DNA of 18,876 nt from Streptomyces aureocirculatus (GTDB lineage: Bacteria; Actinomycetota; Actinomycetes; Streptomycetales; Streptomycetaceae), in the NCBI RefSeq assembly GCF_000720475.1, contig NZ_JOAP01000077.1:1-18876 (forward strand), given 5' to 3'. The position numbers were made by a program, and so were the translations under genes. Each line of letters opens with the position of its first letter. The stretch's first letter is position 1. Shown here one piece after another: positions 1-8,000 of the stretch. The notes under the pieces were generated by a model. That model did not search any database. It was not told where the DNA came from and saw nothing but the letters and a program-made list of their open reading frames with translations.

Positions 1-180
1 CAGACCCGACGCTCCCAGCCGGCAATGCAGTTCGAGGCCCTCCTCGACGGAGGTGCGATGGTGGTCCATGCCGCGGATCGGAACGCAGTGGAACAGGTAA
101 TGCGCCTCGATTCCAATGATCTGTGCCACCCACTGCCGCTGGTGCATCCGCGGGCAGTACGACACGTTCAGGCGCAGCAT
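1..180 (-). CDS. possible partial CDS running off left edge, unknown
   Basis: Reading leftward from an ATG at 180-178, the frame stays open for 60 codons to the window edge. Third positions are mostly G or C (roughly 80 percent by eye), as expected for a Streptomyces gene. The peptide starts MLRLNVSYCPRMHQRQW and includes HYLFHCVPIRGMDHH; it is rich in Cys, His and Met. I do not recognise the family. There is no clear Shine-Dalgarno sequence upstream, and an in-frame stop lies about 25 codons before the ATG, so this could be a gene start or an internal scrap. The opposite strand is also open here, which weakens the call. Confidence 0.3.
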   Translation of the reverse strand, partial: MLRLNVSYCPRMHQRQWVAQIIGIEAHYLFHCVPIRGMDHHRTSVEEGLELHCRLGASGL

Positions 181-357
181 CGGGAGGGTTCGGTTCCGAA
201 GACCCGTGTCCTGCAGGCGGCTCTGCCCGTTAGCCAGGGCGTGTGGTGTTCATGCGGCGAGATGACAAGCGGTAGTTGTCACCGTGCGCGTGGACGCCTG
301 GTCGTATTTCCCGACCGGCTCCTCACTCGGAGCCTTTCTGTGAAACGAGGAACCTGC

Positions 358-666
358 ATGGGCCGAACCGTCCTGTATACCTGTATCGAGCCTTCCCGGA
401 AACCGTTGGGGCTGGCCACCGGGCTGGCCGCTGTTCTCAGCGGTGCTGCGCTTGTGGCGGGAGCGGGTACTGCGGCTGCCGACACCAATACCAGCACTGA
501 GAAGTCCACCATGCTCTGCAACGTGGTGCTCTTTTCCCCGGGTGCAAACGTCGGTGGTTGCTCCAATGTCCAGATCAGCGGGCAGGACATGGTGAAAAAC
601 GGCACATCCAATACTTCCCTCGTCGACTACGCCAAGGTCGAGACGGTCACGAGCCTGCTGCCCTAG
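358..666 (+). CDS. small secreted protein, DTN family, paralogue A
   Basis: A 102-residue predicted secreted protein of unknown function. The open frame extends upstream to position 25, but I place the start at ATG 358 because GAGGA lies 6 bases before it and a signal peptide follows; GTG 340 with CGGAG upstream is the alternative. The signal peptide has a short charged start and a hydrophobic stretch at about residues 18-38, with likely cleavage after Ala41 (AAA|DTN). The mature chain is about 61 residues and holds two Cys (54 and 68) that could form a disulfide. It is related to the next two genes through the DTN N-terminus, a central SP, S-G-Q-D, and a final Asn/Thr-rich segment ending in VDY. 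It is the most divergent of the three and the only one with Cys in the mature chain. The role is unknown; a surface or hyphal-wall function is only a guess. Confidence 0.8.
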   Translation: MGRTVLYTCIEPSRKPLGLATGLAAVLSGAALVAGAGTAAADTNTSTEKSTMLCNVVLFSPGANVGGCSNVQISGQDMVKNGTSNTSLVDYAKVETVTSLLP

Positions 667-680
667 CCTGCGCTCCGCGG

Positions 681-708
681 CCCCGGGCTCGCCTTTTCAG
701 ACCCGGGG
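681..708 (+). terminator. hairpin after paralogue A
   Basis: CCCCGGG at 681-687 pairs with CCCGGGG at 702-708 around a 14-base loop containing TTTT. Two more pairs are possible if A701 bulges. It lies 15 bases after the stop of the first small gene and 56 bases before the next start, so it could act as a terminator or attenuator between them. There is no T-run after the stem, which is common in Streptomyces. Confidence 0.4.
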
Positions 709-763
709 GATAGGGCCACCACCCATCTCCTGTCTTCTTTGCCATCTCACCGAGAGGGAATCC

Positions 764-1084
764 GTGCGCACGCACACACGCATCACTGCCGCCGCGCTCC
801 TGTCCGCTGCCGCAGCACTCGCCGCCACCGGCATTGCCAACGCGGACACCAACAAGAGCCAGCAGACCTCCAACATCAGCGGCCCCACCCTCCCGCTGCT
901 GTCCCCGAACGGCGGTCACCGGCACGGCCATCCAGACAACGGCCAGAGCAGCCAGCAGGTGACTGATAAGTCCAACACCATCAACTGGGCCGTCCTCGAC
1001 TACGTCGGTACGAGCAGCGGCCAGGAAATGGGACGCAAGGGCGGCCAAGCGGAGATCGACGAGAGCAAGTTCGACGGTTCTTGA
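764..1084 (+). CDS. small secreted protein, DTN family, paralogue B
   Basis: A 106-residue predicted secreted protein of unknown function. The GTG start at 764 is supported by GAGAGGGA 5-12 bases upstream and by the signal peptide that begins there: Arg-rich start, Ala/Leu core at residues 8-22, likely cleavage after Ala27 (ANA|DTN). The mature chain of about 79 residues starts DTNKSQQTSNISGPT, has a His/Gly-rich insert (GGHRHGHPDNG), then SSQQ and NTINWAVLDYVG, and ends in a polar, charged tail absent from the other two paralogues. The block encoding the mature N-terminus is almost identical to that of the next gene, which points to recent duplication or gene conversion. There are no Cys residues. 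The His-rich insert might bind metal, but nothing here proves it. Confidence 0.85.
   Translation: MRTHTRITAAALLSAAAALAATGIANADTNKSQQTSNISGPTLPLLSPNGGHRHGHPDNGQSSQQVTDKSNTINWAVLDYVGTSSGQEMGRKGGQAEIDESKFDGS
845..889 (+). repeat. 45-bp near-identical repeat, copy 1
   Basis: Encodes the mature N-terminus (DTNKSQQTSNISGPT) of paralogue B. It matches 1225-1269 at 44 of 45 bases; the difference is the Ser/Asn codon AGC versus AAC. Flanking coding sequence is much less similar. Confidence 0.9.
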
Positions 1085-1140
1085 GCTGGCTCCTGAAGCC
1101 TTATTGACGCGACTCAACTTACAGAAGGCAGGCATACACC

Positions 1141-1416
1141 ATGAACAAGGCGATCAAGCGGTCCGTCACGCTCGCTCTGACCACTGGCACCTTGGCTCTT
1201 GCTGCCGTCGGCACTGCCGCCGCAGACACCAACAAGAACCAGCAGACCTCCAACATCAGCGGCCCCACCGCCCCGATCCTGTCCCCTGGCACCGGTCCCG
1301 GAGACAACCGGCAGAGCAGCCAGCAGGCCATGATCAAGCGCAACACCACCAACTGGTCCGCCATCGACTACATCGAACTGCCCTCCCTGCCCAACCTCGC
1401 CGCCGGCGCCCTCTGA
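1141..1416 (+). CDS. small secreted protein, DTN family, paralogue C
   Basis: A 91-residue predicted secreted protein of unknown function. ATG 1141 has AGAAGG upstream, spaced about 13 bases, slightly long. The signal peptide has Lys/Arg at residues 3-7, a hydrophobic core to about residue 22, and likely cleavage after Ala28 (AAA|DTN). The mature chain (about 63 residues) runs DTNKNQQTSNISGPT, APILSP, SSQQ, then NTTNWSAIDYIEL and a short hydrophobic tail. It aligns with paralogue B over nearly the whole chain but lacks the His-rich insert and the charged tail. It sits 56 bp after B in the same direction, so co-transcription is likely. Seven bases after its stop begins the cut end of an unrelated DUF402 gene on the other strand, so this gene lies at a rearrangement boundary. 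Confidence 0.85.
   Translation: MNKAIKRSVTLALTTGTLALAAVGTAAADTNKNQQTSNISGPTAPILSPGTGPGDNRQSSQQAMIKRNTTNWSAIDYIELPSLPNLAAGAL
1225..1269 (+). repeat. 45-bp near-identical repeat, copy 2
   Basis: Second copy of the block at 845-889, one mismatch. It encodes DTNKNQQTSNISGPT, the predicted mature N-terminus of paralogue C. Confidence 0.9.
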
Positions 1417-1423
1417 CCGCGCC

Positions 1424-1564
1424 CAGGACCCGCAGCGCCTGTTCGCCCCACACCCGGCCGGAGCGGTGTACATCGCGACGCACGACCGTCTGGCCCGTCT
1501 CGTAACTGCGCACCGGATCCTCCTTGGCGTTACCGGCCGGAATGTCCCGGTCCGGCTTGTCCAC
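1424..1564 (-). pseudogene. DUF402-domain protein, 5' fragment only
   Basis: From a GTG at 1564-1562 the minus strand encodes about 47 residues containing SYETGQTVVRRDVHRSGRVW and EQALRVL, which match my memory of the N-terminal part of Streptomyces DUF402 proteins. Those are usually near 200 residues; here the similarity stops just before the stop codon of the opposing secreted-protein gene, after which the frame only reads that gene's antisense. The GTG directly follows the TGA of the upstream frame (TGAGGTG), so it was once translationally coupled to the gene upstream. Most of the gene has been lost at a junction near 1417-1423. Confidence 0.55.
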
Positions 1565-1565
1565 C

Positions 1566-1897
1566 TCAGCGCATACCGGCCGGGGTGGGCAAGCCGCCGT
1601 CCGAGGGTGGCTTACCCAGGGTCCCCTTGGACTTGCCCGCGTCTATCGGCGGCGGAACAGGCCACGGTTCTTCTTCGCCTTCGCTTCGGCCGTCTTTCGC
1701 GCCGCGACTTCCTCCGCCGCACGCTGCGCGACACGTTCGGCTTTGATCCGGGCGAAGTGCTCCGTCCCGCACGACCCGCACAGGCCGTCCGTCTCGCTCC
1801 GCCACGTGGGAGCGGCCTTCGTCTGGTCCTGTGCTCCGTCACAGAGGCATGCGATCAACACGAAGGCCGTAGCTATGAGTCTGCTGCAAAACGGCAT
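1566..1897 (-). pseudogene. CxxC / Ala-Lys-rich helical protein, truncated and frameshifted
   Basis: The minus strand encodes ACLCDGAQDQTKAAPTW, then LCGSCGTEHFARIKAERV and a long Ala/Glu/Lys/Arg helix ending KAKKNRGLFRRR with a stop at 1643. The paired CxC and CxxC suggest a small zinc ribbon before a helical, coiled-coil-like tail. A second frame across 1566-1660 reads IDAGKSKGTLGKPPSDGGLPTPAGMR and its TGA abuts the DUF402 start, so the original tail was probably longer and a frameshift near 1640-1660 shortened it. Upstream of about 1855 the sequence turns into the antisense of the transposase start, so the 5' part was probably removed by that insertion. The ATG at 1897 is then fortuitous. 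Function unknown. Confidence 0.5.
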
Positions 1898-2785
1898 CCC
1901 GCGGGATGCGTTTGCCGAACTGTCATGCTTTTGGATGGGGCTCTATGCCTGTCTGACCGGTCGGCGCGATGCGTTGTTTGAGCTGAGTGATGCCCTGCTG
2001 TGCGCGGATGGCCCGGTGCAGACATAGGTCGAGCTGTCGAGCCTGAGCACCGGCGTGGGCATGGCGCCTTGTACGGCGGCCTGAACTGCGGGGGGTCTGG
2101 ATGTGGCACGGTTGCGCAGGACGCTGGCGGGGCTGGCCTTCCCCGCACGGTGTCGGGGCGGCTGGTTCTGGTGGTCGATGTCAGCAACTGGCTGCGGCCG
2201 GGCGCGAATATTAGCCCTGACCGGATGTTCTGCCGCACATACGGGCGAGGTAGAAGCTCGGCCCAGATGATCCCCGGCCGGCCCTACTCCTTCGTTACCG
2301 CTGTGGAGCCGGGCCGAACATCGTGGACGGCCGTGTTGGCCGTGCTCCGGCTGCGGCCCTGGGACGACGCGATCGCCGTCACCGCCGACCAGGTCCGAGA
2401 GGGTTCAAGCAGTTGTAAGTGGTAGGCCAGTGGCAGATCTGCGACCCGCCCGTCCTGGTCGTCCTTGATGCCGGCTACGCCTTGCCTTCCTGCTCGCGGA
2501 TCTGCCCGTTGATACTGGGCCGGATGCGTTCGGACCGCGTCTTGTACTTTCCGCCTTCTCCTCAGCCGGCGGCCAAGTGCGGGCGCAAACCCAAGCATGA
2601 GGCAGAGTTCACCTTCGATGACCCAGCCGGTCCCGTCCATCACCACGGTGACCGACACTACTCACTACGGGCAGGCCGTCGCCACGGCGTGGGGCCGCCT
2701 GCATCCACTGCTGACCCGGCGCTCGGCCTGGGCCGACCGTCCCGGAGACTTGCCGACCCTCGCAGGCACCGTCATCCGTTGGTTG
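1875..2785 (+). pseudogene. decayed DDE transposase (NF041680/IS701-like group)
   Basis: Pieces of one transposase are spread over several plus-strand frames. From ATG 1875: MSLLQNGIPRDAFAELS to CADGPVQT, then an in-frame TAG at 2025 where homologues have Leu. Next, PEHRRGHGALY, a short out-of-frame section, then GRLVLVVDVSNWLRP (likely first catalytic Asp), YGRGRSSAQMIPG and GRTSWTAVL to a stop at 2425. In another frame come PPVLVVLDAGYALP (likely second Asp) and GRMRSDRVLYFP; in a further frame VTDTTHYGQAVATAW and RRSAWADRPGDLP to about 2785. The C-terminal third, with the final catalytic region, is missing. At least one stop and three to four frameshifts make it non-functional. It appears to have cut the CxxC gene to its left. 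Family name is from memory. Confidence 0.8.
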
Positions 2786-2792
2786 CGAGGGT

Positions 2793-3000
2793 GCGTTGGT
2801 AGAAGCGGACGTACTTGATGAGTTTGGCTGCGACTTTGGGGCGGTCCTCGGTGCCGTTGTGGACCTCCACGCACAGCGCCGGCAACCCGGCCTCCGGGCT
2901 ACGAGGACCGCATCGGCGCGCAGGCTGCCTTTGGACGGGGTTGGCGACCGATCCGCCGACCGGCAGGGTCACCTCTGTCTCCCGGGCCTCGATCGTGCCG
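2793..3000 (-). pseudogene. replication-relaxation-like fragment
   Basis: The minus strand encodes PALCVEVHNGTEDRPKVAAKL followed by IKYVRFYQRT, resembling the core of replication-relaxation family proteins found on Streptomyces plasmids and integrative elements (a VEVDxxTE stretch, an AAKL helix, then RFFxRT). Just upstream, a different frame reads KGSLRADAVLVARRPG, the expected preceding strand, so there is a frameshift near 2890. Further upstream the sequence is Pro/Gly-rich with no recognisable domain, and the C-terminal part is missing where the transposase remnant begins. It is a broken scrap of a mobile-element gene. The assignment is from remembered motifs and is moderate at best. Confidence 0.4.
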
Positions 3001-3216
3001 ATCCCCGGCGGAGGCGGCGGCCCCGGGGCCGGGGGGTGGGGCGGGCTTGTTCTTCCGGATGGCTGGCTTGGTCGGTTCGGGGACCGGCTGGGTGCTGCTG
3101 GAAGCCGGGCGCGAAGCACCGATGGGCTGTGCGGCGGTGACGTTTGCCCACCGTGTGGCGTTGCATAGGAAAGCAGGAGTCAGGCCCGATCACCCACCGC
3201 AGGAAAGTGATTCGCC

Positions 3217-3858
3217 ATGAGACTAACGGCACCATTCTCGCAGTCCGCAGGCTGCAGGGCAGCGGTCCGCCCTCGTCGCAGCCGCATCAAATGGCGGCGC
3301 TTCACGCTGGTCTTCCTTACGGCTGTTCTGCTGGCCGCGGCAACCGTAGCCACGACTACCGCAGCCGAGATTCCCGTCTCCTTCGCCGTGGCGGGGAGTC
3401 CGTTCACGGTGACCGCCCAACGCCTGAAGGCCACTGGCGCTACCCAGTTCGCCTCCTTCCGCAAGGACACGAAGGGCTCATCCCACCCGGTGGCGGTGGT
3501 AGGCATTCGCAGCGCCCATATCAGCAAGTTGTGCCAGTCCGCCGTGGCTCACACACCGCTGGGCAGTGTCACCCTCATCATCCGCTCCGGTACGGACGAA
3601 CCCGTACACGCCAGAGAGATGGTGCTCGACGTTGCCCATCTCACCGGGAACATGACCTTCGAGTCCGTGGAGATGGGCCGCGACGCCGCCACCATGGACA
3701 GTTCCGGGCCCACCGGGCCGGTCGGCACCTACGGACAGCAGGCCCGCGCCCTGACCATCGAGAACATGCACCTGGACGCCTGGGCTCTAACGGCCGGAAC
3801 GTTCTCGCTGGCCGACGCCGCCATGTCCCTGAAAGGAGGTGCACACCCGTGCGGCTGA
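3217..3858 (+). CDS. DUF6230 family secreted/envelope protein
   Basis: A 213-residue protein of the actinomycete DUF6230 family, whose function is unknown. ATG 3217 has AGGAAA about 10 bases upstream. The N-terminus is basic (residues 14-28) and is followed by a hydrophobic segment at about 30-48 that could be a signal peptide or anchor. The rest is a beta-rich extracytoplasmic domain with family motifs: FAVAGSPFTVTAQRL (56-70), HPVAVVGIRSAHISKLCQS (90-108), VEMGRDAATMD (151-161), YGQQARALTIENMHLDAWA (172-190) and a C-terminal Cys212. Cys106 and Cys212 could pair. Length is normal. Its last 10 bases overlap the DUF6114 start, the usual partner arrangement, so the two products probably work together at the cell envelope. 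Confidence 0.9.
   Translation: MRLTAPFSQSAGCRAAVRPRRSRIKWRRFTLVFLTAVLLAAATVATTTAAEIPVSFAVAGSPFTVTAQRLKATGATQFASFRKDTKGSSHPVAVVGIRSAHISKLCQSAVAHTPLGSVTLIIRSGTDEPVHAREMVLDVAHLTGNMTFESVEMGRDAATMDSSGPTGPVGTYGQQARALTIENMHLDAWALTAGTFSLADAAMSLKGGAHPCG
3832..3839 (+). promoter_or_regulatory. strong ribosome binding site for the DUF6114 gene
   Basis: AAAGGAGG lies inside the 3' end of the DUF6230 gene, 9 bases before GTG 3849. It fixes the start of the overlapping downstream gene and indicates coupled translation. Confidence 0.8.
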
Positions 3859-4208
3859 CCAAGCGACCCCGTCCGACGGCCGCCGGGGTCGTCGTCGCCC
3901 TCGCCGCGGTGGAACTGGGTGCCTTCCCGCTCGGCCGCCCCAGCATGTTGGGCCTCCAGGGGTTCAGCGGCACCAGTGCGGTCCTTCTGGCTGCCGCGCT
4001 TTTGGGGTGTGCCGTGCACCTGTGGACGCGTCCGGCGAGCGCCGCATGGAGCGGCGCCACAGCCATCTTTCTCGGCCTACTGTCGTACCCGCTGGCCAAC
4101 CTGGGTGGCTTTCTGATCGGCATGCTCCTGGCTTTGCTCGGTGGGTCGCTCGCCCTCGCCTGGCAGCCGGTCCAAGACGACGCACCGCCGGCACCGGCGG
4201 GTGGATGA
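3849..4208 (+). CDS. DUF6114 family small membrane protein
   Basis: A 119-residue integral membrane protein of the DUF6114 family, usually encoded next to DUF6230. The GTG start at 3849 is set by the strong AAAGGAGG and gives a basic N-terminus (residues 1-9, VRLTKRPRP). Predicted membrane segments are at about 12-28, 42-60, 67-83 and 86-105, with little extramembrane sequence and a short Asp/Pro/Ala-rich tail. The open frame continues upstream to 3144 but that part is antisense or shadow of the DUF6230 gene. It is co-translated with DUF6230 (10-bp overlap) and lies 4 bp before the next start, so three genes form one operon. Biochemical role is not known. Confidence 0.88.
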   Translation: MRLTKRPRPTAAGVVVALAAVELGAFPLGRPSMLGLQGFSGTSAVLLAAALLGCAVHLWTRPASAAWSGATAIFLGLLSYPLANLGGFLIGMLLALLGGSLALAWQPVQDDAPPAPAGG

Positions 4209-4212
4209 ACAG

Positions 4213-4890
4213 ATGCGCGTAGTGCGTCGCACAGCGCTGCTCTTCACGGCCGTGTACGCGTTCGGGCTCCTTTCCGGCCACTCCGGCCACGCCGACGCCG
4301 TACCCGTCACCCCGGTGCCCGGCCCCGCGGCGAGTCCGTCGCCCGTTTCCGGTGCACCCTCGTTGTGTAGGGGCAAAGACCTACCGCGTACCGCTCCGGC
4401 GAGGACCGCTCTGGCAGACGCCGCCCAAGCCGTCGCGGTCTGTCTTGGCTCCGCGGCCGCCACCACCTCCCGGCCGCGTGCGGTGACGGTGCGCGCCGAG
4501 GCGCTCACCGTCACCGGTTTGCGCTGCGGGCTGCCTCCGCGCGGCGACGGAGCGTGTCATGCCGACGGCGTCACCCTGGAGGACGTGCGTATCCATTACC
4601 AAGGTCCCACCGGCCGAGCCGGTTCCTGCACGTCCGCCCGGCACGTCGCCTTTTCCCACCATGTGCGTTTCCGGGCGGACGTACTCCACGGCCGCGTGTT
4701 CGGCCTGCTGCCGCTGACCCTGTCCACAGCCGCGATCCCGGCCGTGCCACTCCCCTACCTGAGGCTCACGCACGTCCACGCGTCTGGCCTGTGGGCACGC
4801 GCCGACCATGCCCTCACCGCTCGCACGACCATCAGCCCGGAGCCAGCCGGGGCCGGCTCCTGTCTGCGTACTGGGACGGCCGATCCGTGA
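4213..4890 (+). CDS. secreted protein of unknown function, third gene of DUF6230 operon
   Basis: A 225-residue predicted secreted protein. I chose ATG 4213 because GGTGGA lies 8-9 bases upstream and a signal peptide follows (Arg-rich start, hydrophobic core at about residues 7-20, likely cleavage near HADA at 26-29). A Pro/Ser/Ala-rich linker spans about 30-50. The remaining domain has regular hydrophobic beta-strand-like repeats (AVTVRAEALTVTGLRC, DGVTLEDVRIHYQG, YLRLTHVHASGLWARADHAL) and six Cys at about 52, 77, 105, 114, 137 and 216 that could form disulfides. I do not recognise the family. The 4-bp gap to DUF6114 implies a joint role at the envelope. The strands resemble those of DUF6230 in style, so distant homology is possible but unproven. 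Confidence 0.75.
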   Translation: MRVVRRTALLFTAVYAFGLLSGHSGHADAVPVTPVPGPAASPSPVSGAPSLCRGKDLPRTAPARTALADAAQAVAVCLGSAAATTSRPRAVTVRAEALTVTGLRCGLPPRGDGACHADGVTLEDVRIHYQGPTGRAGSCTSARHVAFSHHVRFRADVLHGRVFGLLPLTLSTAAIPAVPLPYLRLTHVHASGLWARADHALTARTTISPEPAGAGSCLRTGTADP

Positions 4891-4948
4891 GGGTGGATCA
4901 GCATCGTCGGCGGCAGGCGCTGTACGACCGCGGTCGGGTCGGTCTGCT

Positions 4949-4971
4949 GGCGATCGCCTCAGGCGGTCGCC
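4949..4971. terminator. hairpin between convergent genes
   Basis: GGCGATCGCC at 4949-4958 pairs with GGCGGTCGCC at 4962-4971 (one G-T wobble) around a 3-base TCA loop. It lies between the end of the envelope operon (4890) and the end of the convergent PKS gene (5019), where a bidirectional terminator is expected. There is no T-run. Confidence 0.45.
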
Positions 4972-5018
4972 GCGCTACGGACTCGTCGCATCTCGTTTCC
5001 CGGATGCGAACACCTACT

Positions 5019-8000
5019 TCACGCCGGTGCATCGGCGGGTTTCGACGGCGTATCCGTTCCGGAGACGGCGTGCTGGGTGTTCAGGCGTTGGTGGATGAGG
5101 CGGGCGATGCGCGACAGGCTGCCTTCTTCTGCCTGGAGTTCGGCTGGGGAGAGGCGGATGTCGAAGTATTCGCGGGTGCGGACCAGGAGTTCGGCGCCCA
5201 TGAGGGAGTCGAGGCCGAACTCTCTGAGCGGCCGGTCGGTGGGGAGTTCGGTCGGGTCGGTGTGCATGACGGTGGCGAGCAGGCCGGCTAGGGACTTGGT
5301 GATGGCCTGTAGCGCGTCCTCGGCTGTCATGGAGTCCAGGGAGCGGAGAAGTTCCTCGCGGGAGTCGTCCGATGCCGCTGCGTGGGCCGGGATGATCTGT
5401 AGGAAGCGCGGCGCGGCGAGCGCGGGTAGTACCCGTCGGGCACGGGCCCAGCCCATTTTACTGATTCCGGCCACGTCGGTTCCGTCGGCCAGGACACTGT
5501 CCGCCGCGGCAAGGAGAGCGTCGGCGTCCACGGGTTCGATGCCGAGGGAGTGCAGGGCCGTGTGCAGGTTGTTGCGGGCGACGTACCCCGTCTGGGAGAC
5601 CGCTCCCCAGGAGATGGTGGTGCTCGGCAGCCCGGTGTGCCGACGGGCTCGGGCGAGGGCTTCGAGGTAGTTGTTGCCCGCGACGTAGGGGGCCTGGTGC
5701 ATGTTCCCCAGACAGCCGGCCATCGACGACCAGAGCAGGAACAAGTCGAGATCCTGGTCGGCTGTCAAGCGGTGCAGGACGGTGGCGCCGGCTGCTTTGG
5801 TCGCCAGGACGGCGGCGAAGCGTTCGTCGGAGAGGTCGGTCAGGGGAGCGTCGTCGAGCTGCATGGCGCAGTGGACCACGCCGCGCAGCGGGTGACCGGT
5901 GGTGGCCACAGCAGCCATCACCCTGCGCATGGCGCTCTCGTCGGTGACGTCGGCCGCGTAGGGGGTGGCGGTGACGCCTCGGCGGGTGAGCCGTTCGAGC
6001 ACGGTGTCTGCTTCGGGGGCGTTCGGTCCTTGGCGGCTGACGAGAGCGAGGTGGCCGGCGCCGTGGTCGGCGAGCCAGTCGGCGGTGGCGGCGCCGAAGC
6101 CGCTCAGGCCGCCGGTGACGAGGTACGTGCCGGCGGGATCCAGTGGCCTGGGGGCGGCCGGTGCGGGCTGGACGGGGACGGGCTCGTCGAAGGCGGCAAA
6201 GGAGACGATGACCTTGCCGGTGTGGCGGGAGTGCTGCAGTAGCCGGAAGGCCTCGTGCACGCGGGCGGCCGGGTAGGCGACGTGCGGCAGGGGCTGGTAG
6301 TCGCCGACGTGGATCTTGTCCACGACTTCGGTGAACAGTTCTCTGGCGGCTTCCGGTTCGGACAGTAGGCCGTTGAGGTCGACGCCGAAGTAGGTGAGGT
6401 TGTACAAGAACGGACGCGCCGGCAGGGGCCTGTCCTCCAGCATGTCGCGTTTGCCGAGTTCGACGAAGCGGCCTCCTGGACGCAGGAGTTCCAGACTGCG
6501 TGCGATGGCCTGGCCGCTGAGGGAGTTGACGACGACGTCGACACCGCGCCCGCCCGTCAGCTCCCGTACCCGCGCGACGAATTCCAGGGTTCGGGAGTCC
6601 AAGACATGGTCGGCCCCCAGGGCGGTGAGCAGGTCGCGTTTGGTCTCGCTGCCCGCCGTGGCGATGACCTTCGCCCCGGTAAGACGGGCGTACTGCAGCA
6701 CGGCCAGGCCGATGCCGCCGGCGCCTCCGTGCACCAGAACGGTCTCTCCTGGTGCCAGGCGGGCCAGATGGGCCAGGCTGTGATGGATGGTGGCGAAGAC
6801 GACGGGCAGGGTCGCCGCCTCTGTGAAGCTCATGCCATCGGGGATGCGGCCGACGGCTTGCGCCTCCACTACGACGTGCGAGGCCAGGGCTGAGGGCGTT
6901 AGGCCGAAGACGCGGTCGCCGGGTGACCATGCGGTGACGCCTGGCCCGACGGCGGTGACCACGCCCGCACACTCCATGCCCAGTCCCCGGGCGGTGGCGG
7001 TGCCTTCGATGGCCTCGGACGGCAGCAGGCCGTTGACCTGGAGGGTGTCGCGGTAGTTGAGGCCTGCGGCCCTGACCGCGATGACGACCTGCCCGGGGCC
7101 TGGATCGGCAGCGGGGTGCTCCTGCCAGACCAGATGGTAGGACTGTCCGGGGTCGCGTACCGCCAGTGCGAAGGAGTCCGCTGGTTCGGTGGCGGGCGCG
7201 TGCTGCGCGGGCCGCTCGGTCTCGCGGGGGACGAAACGACCGCCGCCCCGGGTGAGTACGACCTCGTCCTCGGCCGAGGGGTCGAGCAGTTCCTTGGCGA
7301 GGCGGAGGGCATCGTCGGCGAGGTCGTCGCTGCGGTCGAGGCTGACCCGGTGAATCACGAGTTCGGGCCGCTCGTTGGCCAGGGTACGGGCGGCGCCCCA
7401 GATGGGTGCGTCGCCGGGGTAGGCGGGCCGTTCGGGCGCGGGCAGCAGTCCGCTGGGGCGGGTGACCAGCCAGGTCCTGGTCCGCACCGCGTCCGGCAGC
7501 CGGTCGCGGGCCGAGGCCAGGGCCTTGAAGGCCGCGATCCTGCGAATGGTGCGGGACGTGATGCCTTCCGGATCGTCCTGCGGTTCAGCGAGCAGCAGGA
7601 CAGCGACGGCCTCCTGGGTGTCTTGGGCGGCCGGGGCTGTCATGTCGTCGAGGGTGGTGACGGTGGCGTTGACCAGCAGCGCGGCCAGGGATTGGGCCAG
7701 CGGTTCTTCGGCAGGGCTTTCGACTCCGATGGTCCAGGCCGTCCCGGCCGGCGGATCGGACGGCACGGACGGCGCGATGACGCGTTCCTGTGCGGCGGCG
7801 ACGTAGAGAGAGAACTGGGTGCGGTCGGGGCCGGTGTCGGTACCGGTGCGTACCACACCGGTGAAGCCGCATTGCTCCAGCAGAGGCGGCCATTGTTCAT
7901 GGTTCAGCAGCAGGCTGTCGGGGCGCAGTGCCTGGTCGCTGCGGCGCCAGAAGCTGTCGAGGGCCCCGAAGAACCCGCAGAGCTGCACTGTGTCGTGGGA

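Noticed and set aside
25..357. Upstream extension of the first secreted-protein frame
   Set aside because: A good ribosome binding site and signal peptide place the start at 358; the upstream part has weaker codon bias and would bury the signal peptide.
3144..3848. Long frame in front of the DUF6114 start
   Set aside because: It is the out-of-frame reading of the DUF6230 gene; the strong AAAGGAGG and GTG at 3849 define the real gene.
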